Assembly (NCBI RefSeq): GCF_000188695.1
Contig: NW_004754912.1
Location: 1,095,234 to 1,107,733 of the forward strand
Source: Salpingoeca rosetta
Taxonomy: Eukaryota; Opisthokonta; Choanoflagellata; Craspedida; Salpingoecidae
Length of the DNA stretch: 12,500 nucleotides
Reading direction: 5' to 3'
The translations under genes and the position numbers were made by a program. This document shows, one piece after another, positions 1 to 12,500 of this stretch. The notes beneath the pieces are model-generated. The model was not told the DNA's origin. It saw only the letters and a list, made by a program, of their open reading frames with translations, and did not search any database. Each line of letters opens with the position of its first letter. Positions within the stretch are counted from its first letter, which is position 1.

Positions 1-82
<82 letters not shown>
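1..82 (+). repeat. (GT)41 microsatellite
   Basis: Uninterrupted GT from the first base to 82, cut by the window edge. By analogy with the other introns it is probably the donor-side part of an intron upstream of gene 1 exon 1. The sequence from 83 to about 266 shows no clear exon. Confidence 0.95.
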
Positions 83-84
<2 letters not shown>

Positions 85-266
85 AATTGGTTACGTTTGT
101 GTTTGTTGTTCTATGGCGAACCCCACTATGCCTCAGTGGATGTACGAGCACGGCCCACGACATACGCGGTGTGATTTTGCCCCACACATATCCAACAGCA
201 TCTCCACGCCCAAGCTCACAACAACCACCACACCAACAACAACAACCACCACACCAACAACCCCAG

Positions 267-6859
<6,593 letters not shown>

Positions 6860-7193
6860 TCCACGACAACCCCAACTCATGTCTCACATCACACTCATGT
6901 CACATCATGTGTCACCACCTGCTGCTGGCCTTGTTGATCCGACACCATAAAATGAGAATCACACAATCGCTGCAACCGACAACAGCAGCAGCACAACGCG
7001 CACACAAACACACCTCTCCCCACACCATCACCACGCTCCTCACCCCACCCAAGCACAACTTGCAGCTCACACATCACAACAACATCACCGGCAACACCGA
7101 ACGCCAACAACTAACACGCCCACAGATCGGCCCTTTCTTTGCTTTGTCAAGCCAAGAGAGCGGTGCTGTTGTGCCTTGGGTTGCGGCAGAGCC
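6860..7193. other. Intergenic spacer between genes 1 and 2
   Basis: These 334 bases are A/C-rich on the + strand, with scattered CAACA and CACA words and no long tandem tract. They must hold the 3' UTR of gene 1 and the promoter and 5' UTR of gene 2. No TATA box or other core element stands out. An acceptor-like CACGCCCACAG at 7115-7125 could end a 5' UTR intron of gene 2. Confidence 0.6.
6947..6952 (+). promoter_or_regulatory. Possible poly(A) signal ATAAAA for gene 1
   Basis: ATAAAA lies 88 bases past the gene 1 stop. It is a variant of AATAAA and the only such A-rich hexamer I noticed in the spacer. It could be chance. Confidence 0.25.
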
Positions 7194-7487
7194 ATGCCGC
7201 CGCCAGCACCGAATGATGGCACCACCACCAACAACCCCACAAGCAGCAACAATGGCCGCAGGGTCGGGCGTATCTTGTCGAACATGACGGGTGAGACCAT
7301 CGTGCCCGACAGGCTGGCCACATCATCGACAGGCACCGTGCCGTCGCTGGCTCGCCTATGCACGCGCTTGCTGGCACACATTGCCATCTCGGAGCTGAGC
7401 CAGTCAGCAGAAGCACGAACACTGCTCGAGCAGCTGCGCAACCAGCCGGCGCTCGACGTCATCGAAGAGATCCACGACAGAGGAAAG
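7194..7487 (+). CDS. Gene 2 exon 1: N-terminus with BC-box
   Basis: The start is ATG at 7194 (GAGCCATGC); I found no ATG in this frame over the preceding 120 bases. The donor GTGCGA starts at 7488. The first 45 residues are Pro, Asn, Ser and Thr rich. SLARLCTRLL at 7344-7373 (residues 51-60) fits the Elongin-C BC-box S-L-x3-C-x3-L exactly. A helical stretch follows (ARTLLEQLRNQ and ALDVIEEIHDRG), where a Cullin box would be expected; the Pro is present but the hydrophobic spacing is imperfect. Confidence 0.75.
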
Positions 7488-10400
7488 GTGCGAGTCATAT
7501 GATGGCCACCCTTGATCCCAGGCACTCTGCACCATGCATGCATGCATGCTGGCCTTGTTCCTTTGCTCTCTCTCTCTCTGTCTGTCTCTCTCTCTCTCAA
7601 ACGCTGTTCAGGTCTTCGTTTGTCTGTGTCGAGCCTTATCTGTCGGGCGCTTCTTGTGCTCTGTCGACACACGCATACTCAACCCTGCTTATATTCACAC
7701 ACTCTTGCTGCTGCCTCCACCCTCCCATACACACACACACACACACACACGCACTCACTCACACTCACTCACACGCACACACATGCCCTCAATCTCACAG
7801 GCTTGTCGAAGCCTTGCGCCGCTGTCGACCCCACTCGACGACAGGGCCATGAAGACCATCATGCCTCGTTGGAACACGTACACCCCATCGCAGCTCGCTG
7901 CCTGCCACCAGAATTTCTTCTCCACCCACACCATCAGCCACTCGGACATGGACATCTTCAAGCCGCTGTGGAAGCTGCTGCCGCCGTCGTGTGCGTTTGT
8001 GGACTTTGCCCGCGAAAGCGGCCACGTGCGGCGCCGCAATGCGCAGAAGGAACTGCAGGACGAGCAGTTGCGCTCGCGCGTGTTCCAGGAGGCCGAGGAG
8101 CAGCACGCAGAGGCGCAGCGCAAGCATGAAGAGTACTACTTGCGCCGCCAGAAACAACACCGCACAACTGTCGGTGGTGGTGACGCCAGTGCTCGTGTCG
8201 ACATCACAAGAACAGCTGGCACCAACACCACCACAACCACCGCTGCAGTCAACAATCAGATGGCCACGGAAGAGGACGAACCAGCACCAACACCAGCACC
8301 AGCACCAGCACGCAATGGTGGTGGGGGTCATGGTGCCACTGCTCACCAAGGGCGCAGCACGGACGTCGGTCAGGGTGCTGGTAGTGAGCAGTGGCCAGTG
8401 GGTATCGTGCAACGCACCCGCAACAGCAGACTGAGTGCAGAGGAGAGCGCATCTCCATCTCGACCAGCCAGCGCCAGCGCCAGCATAGCCGCGGGGACCA
8501 CGTCGTCGCGTCGCCGAGCCATGTCCGCACAGGCCGGCGATCCCTATGCACCACCGCCATCGCCATCGCCAACCCGAGCGACCGTGACACCAGCGACGGT
8601 GACGGTGGTGACGACAACTGCACCGCGGCGGGCGACTCACGCACCAGCCGGTAATGCCCTGTCACGCTCATCGCAAGCAGAGGTGCCTGTTGCAGGCGCC
8701 ACTCGTCAGCGCATGGTATGTGATGGCGACTATGGCTACGGCTACGACGATGATGATGACTACTACGATGATGATGACGACGAGTACTATGATGATGACG
8801 ACGACGATGACGACGATGATTGTGACAGTCGTGATGGAGACGGCAGGTCCGGCCGTGACGGTGATGGGAGCGACGAGGATGACGGCCCTGTGTTCCAGCT
8901 CATCGGCGCCTCTGCAGAGTCGTGTCGCGACGAGGAGGCTCTAGCTGTGCTGTGCAGGGCCCTCGCCTACGATGATGCCTGCAGGCAAGGCTTCCGTACG
9001 AAGCACCGGCGTGCAATGCAAGCGGGGTTGTCCGCTTCGATGTCGGCGTCGACAACAGCGTCAACTGCAACACCCGTCACCCCCGGCGAGCTGGCTGATG
9101 GTGGCGATGGTGGTGCTGTCGACAACGGTGACAATGCCAGTGGCCGCGGTGGGAATACAGCCATGGATGCAACCCCAGACCGCCCCGACGACGACGACGA
9201 TGACGACGACGACGATGGTGACGGTGGTGATGGTGATGGTGATGATGATGATGATGATGACGGCCGAGGCGGCAATGCTGGGGACGCGAGTGGCGTCAGC
9301 GAGCATGAAGGACACCACGGCACTGCCTCTGCCGGTCGCATGACAGCGTCCCGTGGCGGCCCATCAGCAACAGCAACAGCAGCAGCGAGCAGCAGCAGCG
9401 CTGGACGCGCTCGTACCGTCAGCAGCGGCAGTGGCGGAAAACGGAGTGGTGCCTGCAGGCATGATGACGATTACCGCACAGACACTGGCGATCGTGTCGA
9501 TACAGCAGCGGATGCCGTCATGCACGACCACGGCCGAGGCGATGGCGCGGTGGCTACTGCTGCTACTGCCGCTGCTGCTGCTCATGATGATGACGATGGT
9601 GATGATGACGATGGAGACGGGGACGATCAAGGTGGTGTTGGTCGACGCGGGGAGGAAGGCGGAAGCGACACGAGTCGGCTTGCGGCGCAGCTGGAGACGA
9701 CAACGCTTCCTGTGAAGATCCGCAAGACGGTCGGTAGTGGTCGTGCGCCTTCGCGCCCGCAGCCGCAACACCAACAAGTACAGCAGCCACAACAGCAGTC
9801 ACAAGCACAGCAGCCACAGCAGCCACAGCAGCCACAAGCACAGCAGCAACCTCAACAGCAGCCACAGCAGTCACAAGCACAGCAGCAACCTCAACAGCAG
9901 CCGGAACAACTGCAGGCGAGTGAGGCCACAGCAGAGCGTGTGCAAGCACATGAGCACGTTGATGATGTAATTGTGTGGTGGGACGGAGTGGATATGCGCA
10001 CCACCATCTATCCGTCAGAGCGCCGCGTTCGCACTCTCCTCAAGGGGTGAGTACATGCATGTTTGGTGTGTTGTGTGTTTGTGGCCCACGGTTTCGGTGC
10101 GGGTCGATATGGTTGTTGACATGGGAATACAGCCGGCTGCATGTGTACTTTGCAAATTGCTCTTTGCTCTTTGCCGGGCTTAACTCTTGCCTGCTGTGCA
10201 CGCTGCTGCTATTCGATACACGTTTGCCCTTGTTCCCTTACCTCCTCACTCTCCCCTTTGCGGCGGTTGTTGTTGTTGTTGTTGTTGTCAGGCGCCGCTA
10301 TTCGTTCACGGAGAGGCAGGTGTTCTCGGAGGTGCACCTGCACTACTGCAAGGATCTGAAGCGGCAGGGTCTCTCGGCACTCGTTGACCATCCCATCATT

Positions 10401-10798
10401 GCCTTCTCTTTCACACACGCGCGCCTCAGTACCACGTTCTTCTACCGGGCAACGTACGTTGCTTGTGTTTGTGTATATTGTTTGTTTGTGTTGTTTGTGT
10501 TGTTTATTTGTGTTGTTTGTTTGCTTGTGTTGTTGTTCGTGCTGTTTCTGTTGTTTGTTTGTTTGTGTTGATTGTGTTGTTTGTGTTTTTTGTTGCTTCG
10601 TCTGCATTACGATCTCATACTCACCCCATCCTTTGTGCTTCCCCACCCCGGCCCTTTGCAGACTCAACTGGTCCGAGTCCCTCGGGTATCTTGACATCAC
10701 CAGCTGCGGCGGTGTCAGGAACGACCAGATTTACCACGCCATCGCAAACCTCCATGCCCTTCGTGTCCTCAACATCAGCGACACAAAGGTGTCGTAGC

Positions 10799-10839
<41 letters not shown>

Positions 10840-10907
10840 TATTCTTCCTCTCTGTGTGTTGTCTCATGCATTTGTACCATCACTATTCCCCATCCATCCT
10901 CACTCTA

Positions 10908-10954
<47 letters not shown>

Positions 10955-11175
10955 CTTATAGATCCGGGCTCTTCCTCCACTCCGTCGGCTTGAAGTCCTC
11001 CACGCAGAGGGAACGCGCCTCAACACGCAAGAGGTCGCAGTCTGCTCTCGTGTGTTTGCTTGTACTTTCGTGCATACACAAGGAGCACTGCCCCCCCCGC
11101 TTTCGTTTTCACGCGTGTGCAAGCGCCACATACACATGTGGTATCTTTCTCACCCTATCGTTTACACACGTATTT

Positions 11176-11221
<46 letters not shown>

Positions 11222-11530
11222 GCGCGCACGCACGCACGCACGCATGTACACAAACACACACGCACACACGTGCGCGACGCACACATGCCGCGGTGTAGGT
11301 GATTACGCTGGCACAGCATTCGCGGTACCTGCGAGAGCTGTATGTTCAGCTGACGGACGTTGGTGTGGACGTGATCAGTGCACTGTGCATCATGCCAAAC
11401 CTCGAAGCCCTCGGCCTCGCTGCTGCTCCAGGGTTTTCCATCCACACACAGGGCACCGTGGTACGCTGCTCTCGTGCACCCGCACTGTGCAGGCTCACAC
11501 TTGTTTGTACACGCACGTGTGCGTGCGTGC

Positions 11531-11608
<78 letters not shown>

Positions 11609-12440
11609 AATGTACGACGAGAACAATAATTGTCGTGTGTGCGATGCTTGTAATGCGTGTTGAATTGATTTCGGTCCCCTCACTGCCAAGGATGCGCTTT
11701 GCTCTATTTCCCCAGTTTGATGCTGCCCACGCAACGCGCGTGCACAACTTCTTTGACCGCCACATCTTCGACCTCTCCACGAAGAAGGTGCGCACCAACA
11801 GCCAGCAGTGCGCTTCAGGTGGTGATGAAACGAGCTGGACACACCTTTACACCACTCAAGTCGTGTGTGATTGTGTCATTGTCGTCCTACTCATTGTACC
11901 ACAATGTCACCACCACCACCACGATCAACCACCACCACGATCAACCACCACCACGATCAACCACGGCCACCATCAACCACGGCCACCATCAACCACCACC
12001 ACCATCGACCACGGCCACCATCAACCACGGCCACCATCAGCTGCGGTGGCTCGACGTCTCCTTTACATCAGCACCCGTCGGCTTTGTGCAGGTGCGCAGC
12101 CATGGGATGATGATGTGATGTGAAGTGATGTGATGTGATGTGAAGTGATGGGAAGGGGTCAGGGAAAAGGAGTGCTCGTGACACCAGTGCGTGGATGTTT
12201 TGTTATCACTGTGGGTGTTTGCTGCTTTGCTGCATCATACGCCAAAGGTGCTCACCACAACGCCGTTGCCACCATCACGACCACCACAATCCCCACCACG
12301 ACCACGACTGCCAGCGGGTGGCTGAGCGGTTTCCGACGCTGGAGTACCTCGGGGTGTTTGGCACAGCGGCACAGGACGCCGTGCCCGCAGCCATCCCGCG
12401 CCCGCTCACCGTCGGCTGCTCAACACGCACCAGGGCTGAG
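7194..12440 (+). CDS. BC-box leucine-rich-repeat protein, ZYG11/ZER1-like, with a very long disordered insert (3' partial)
   Basis: Joined exons: 7194-7487, 7801-10046, 10292-10453, 10662-10788, 10962-11033, 11299-11460, 11716-11787, 12041-12091, 12315-12440. They total 3312 nt, exactly 1104 codons, with matching phase at all eight GT-AG junctions. Order: BC-box near residue 51-60, charged helix, Asp- and Gln-rich disorder (about residues 170-815), then leucine-rich repeats from about residue 847. In animals ZYG11/ZER1 proteins use a BC-box to join Elongin C-Cullin 2 and LRR plus armadillo repeats to bind substrate. Here the armadillo part would lie beyond the window. A strict Cullin-2 box is not visible, so a plain LRR protein is the alternative. 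Confidence 0.78.
7568..7780 (+). repeat. CT-rich and CA-rich tracts in gene 2 intron 1
   Basis: A short GCAT array (about 7536-7550) is followed by CT/CTGT tracts at 7568-7598 and (CA)n with CTCACA variants from about 7731. The CA part lies just before the acceptor at 7800. Confidence 0.85.
7801..10046 (+). CDS. Gene 2 exon 2: 2.25-kb exon, mostly intrinsically disordered
   Basis: Acceptor AATCTCACAG ends at 7800; donor GTGAGT starts at 10047; 748 codons without a stop. It opens with an ordered part (IMPRWNTYTPSQLAACHQNF, then MDIFKPLWKLLPP) and a long charged helix rich in Glu, Gln and Arg (about 8030-8160). Pro/Ala/Ser/Thr-rich sequence follows, then an Asp/Tyr-rich tract (about 8728-8823), an island (PVFQLIGASAESC to RALAYDDACRQGF), another Asp/Gly tract (9187-9261), Ala/Ser repeats, a third acidic patch near 9583, a Gln/Pro tract (9757-9912), and a last ordered strip (DDVIVWWDGVDMRTTIY) that leads into exon 3. 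Composition changes sharply along the exon, but the frame holds throughout. Confidence 0.8.
8728..8823 (+). repeat. Coding Asp/Tyr repeat (GAT/GAC codons)
   Basis: Mixed GAT and GAC codons give Asp runs broken by Tyr, ending with about ten consecutive Asp. The mix of synonymous codons suggests an older or selected tract rather than a fresh pure-triplet expansion. Confidence 0.9.
9187..9261 (+). repeat. Coding Asp/Gly repeat
   Basis: About ten Asp codons, then GDGGDGDG and another seven Asp. A pure (GAT)n part sits near 9240-9258. Confidence 0.9.
9757..9912 (+). repeat. Coding Gln/Pro repeat with a 39-bp duplication
   Basis: CAG and CAA codons with Pro, Ser and Ala. CACAAGCACAGCAGCAACCT occurs at 9833 and 9872, showing a 39-bp (13-codon) tandem copy that keeps the frame. 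Confidence 0.9.
10265..10288 (+). repeat. (GTT)n directly before the acceptor of gene 2 intron 2
   Basis: About eight GTT triplets end three bases before the splice site TCAG|G, so the repeat serves as the U-rich tract. Confidence 0.88.
10292..10453 (+). CDS. Gene 2 exon 3
   Basis: Acceptor TTGTTGTCAG ends at 10291; donor GTACGT starts at 10454. It encodes RRYSFTERQVFSEVHLHYC, then LSALVDHPIIAFSFTHARL and FFYRAT. This looks ordered and probably forms the first irregular LRR ahead of exon 4. It enters completing a Gly codon and leaves in phase 2. Confidence 0.83.
10457..10595 (+). repeat. TTTGTG/TGTTTGT-rich tract in gene 2 intron 3
   Basis: Imperfect repeats of TTGTGTTGTTTG fill the first half of the intron, starting within a few bases of the donor. 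Confidence 0.85.
10662..10788 (+). CDS. Gene 2 exon 4: leucine-rich repeats
   Basis: Acceptor CCCTTTGCAG ends at 10661; donor GTGTCG starts at 10789. It encodes ESLGYLDITSCGGV and LHALRVLNISDTK, two LxxLxIxxC/T units of the cysteine-containing/AMN1-like LRR type. It ends in phase 0. Confidence 0.88.
10801..10952 (+). repeat. Two (GT)n tracts in gene 2 intron 4
   Basis: (GT)18 at about 10801-10837 and (GT)21 at about 10911-10952, separated by unique pyrimidine-rich sequence. The second ends close to the acceptor TTCTTATAG. Confidence 0.92.
10962..11033 (+). CDS. Gene 2 exon 5: leucine-rich repeat
   Basis: Acceptor TTCTTATAG ends at 10961. It encodes IRALPPLRRLEVLHAEGTRL and NTQE, continuing the LRR register (LRRLEVLHAEGT). 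The donor taken is GTCGCA at 11034. That is a weak site, but phase 0 and the match to the next exon support it. Confidence 0.72.
11178..11290 (+). repeat. (CA)n and (GCAC)n in gene 2 intron 5
   Basis: A CA tract to about 11217, then GCAC/GCGC tetramers to about 11244, then looser CA words up to the acceptor. Confidence 0.9.
11299..11460 (+). CDS. Gene 2 exon 6: leucine-rich repeats
   Basis: Acceptor CGGTGTAG ends at 11298; donor GTACGC starts at 11461. It encodes VITLAQHSRYLRELYVQLTD, then ISALCIMPNLEALGLAAAPG: two further LRR units about 30 residues apart. The 54 codons are phase 0 at both ends. Confidence 0.85.
11520..11606 (+). repeat. (GTGC)n-(GT)n in gene 2 intron 6
   Basis: GCGT tetramers at about 11520-11537 pass into an uninterrupted GT tract of about 70 bases. 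Confidence 0.93.
11716..11787 (+). CDS. Gene 2 exon 7
   Basis: Acceptor TTTCCCCAG ends at 11715; donor GTGCGC starts at 11788. It encodes FDAAHATRVHNFFDRHIFDL and STKK, a helical spacer between LRR units. 24 codons, phase 0 at both ends. Confidence 0.8.
11924..12040 (+). repeat. 16-bp tandem repeat ending at the acceptor of gene 2 intron 7
   Basis: Seven 16-bp units of the form ATCAACCACSRCCACS start at 11924, 11940 and so on. A partial eighth (ATCAG) supplies the AG of the splice acceptor at 12040. Units fall into ACCACCACCAC and ACCACGGCCAC variants, with one ATCGACC change. Confidence 0.93.
12041..12091 (+). CDS. Gene 2 exon 8: 51-nt leucine-rich-repeat micro-exon
   Basis: The acceptor CATCAG ends at 12040 and is the tail of a 16-bp tandem repeat. 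The donor GTGCGC starts at 12092. It encodes LRWLDVSFTSAPVGFVQ, an LRR strand (LRWLDVSFT) continued by RVAERFPTLEYLGV in the next exon. Phase 0 at both ends. Confidence 0.8.
12108..12152 (+). repeat. GTGAT/GTGAA pentamer array in gene 2 intron 8
   Basis: GTGAT and GTGAA units alternate just inside the donor at 12092. The rest of the intron to 12314 holds short CCACCA words and nothing else notable. Confidence 0.88.
12315..12440 (+). CDS. Gene 2 exon 9, last visible exon
   Basis: Acceptor ACTGCCAG ends at 12314. It encodes RVAERFPTLEYLGVFGTAA, one LRR strand, then a Pro/Ala-rich tail (VPAAIPRPLTVG). GTGCGC at 12441 is a likely donor, preceded by GAG in phase 0. The frame stays open to the window end at 12500, so read-through cannot be ruled out. 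Confidence 0.75.
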
Positions 12441-12500
12441 GTGCGCTCGCTCATGGCGCCCACCGCGGGCTTGCTTGTTGTGCAATGCGTTGTGTGCGCA

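Noticed and set aside
6860..7193. tRNA, small RNA or a third gene in the spacer
   Set aside because: No cloverleaf, no domain-like frame and no clear promoter; only A/C-rich sequence.
7795..8640. 281-residue antisense frame opposite gene 2 exon 2
   Set aside because: Cys/Trp-rich shadow of GC-rich coding sequence. No splice or domain support; the sense frame is continuous for 2.2 kb.
9364..9949. Antisense Val/Ala-rich frames opposite the Gln tract
   Set aside because: Complement of CAG/CAA repeats with no sign of independent coding.
12275..12463. 62-residue antisense frame at the right edge
   Set aside because: Overlaps gene 2 exon 9, which has matching phase and LRR character.

Overview
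The window is eukaryotic nuclear DNA carrying two multi-exon protein genes, both on the + strand and head to tail. The first runs in from the left edge and stops at 6859. The second starts at 7194 and runs off the right edge. Coding exons are short and lie among introns of about 170-390 bp. Nearly every intron holds a (GT)n, (CA)n or other simple tandem repeat, so most long open frames here (Val-Cys or His-Thr repeats) are artefacts. GC-rich coding sequence, dense repeat-filled introns, an SH2 domain and a BC-box/leucine-rich-repeat protein fit a unicellular holozoan, most likely a choanoflagellate of the Salpingoeca/Monosiga kind. That placement is inference; no marker gene in the window proves it.

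Gene 1 (about 267-6859, 5' end missing or unclear) splices as sixteen exons whose reading phases agree at all fifteen junctions. Its product, at least about 820 residues, reads in order: a Ser-rich and acidic low-complexity N-terminus with three RRxS sites; an SH2 domain whose FLVR position reads FRRK; three tetratricopeptide (TPR) repeats; a basic, low-complexity linker; and a C-terminal domain whose spaced motifs resemble the C-terminal domain of the Mss51/ZMYND15/ZMYND17 group. No MYND zinc finger is visible. This SH2-TPR-Mss51_C-like order is the most unusual thing in the window.

The spacer at 6860-7193 is 334 bp, A/C-rich, with a weak possible poly(A) signal and no recognisable promoter.

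Gene 2 (7194 to beyond 12440, 3' end missing) has nine exons visible, giving 1104 codons in frame. It begins with a short exon holding a perfect Elongin-C-binding BC-box (S-L-x3-C-x3-L). A 2.25-kb exon follows with a charged helix, two Asp-rich stretches, a Gln-rich stretch and a few ordered islands. Seven small exons then encode leucine-rich repeats. The plan recalls the ZYG11/ZER1 family of Cullin-2 substrate receptors, enlarged by a very long disordered insert. The two genes have no obvious shared function: one looks like a phosphotyrosine-signalling type scaffold, the other like a ubiquitin-ligase adaptor.

Twenty-two of the 23 inferred introns carry a tandem repeat. Many GT tracts start at or very near the donor site, and neighbouring introns of gene 1 often carry complementary GT and CA tracts.
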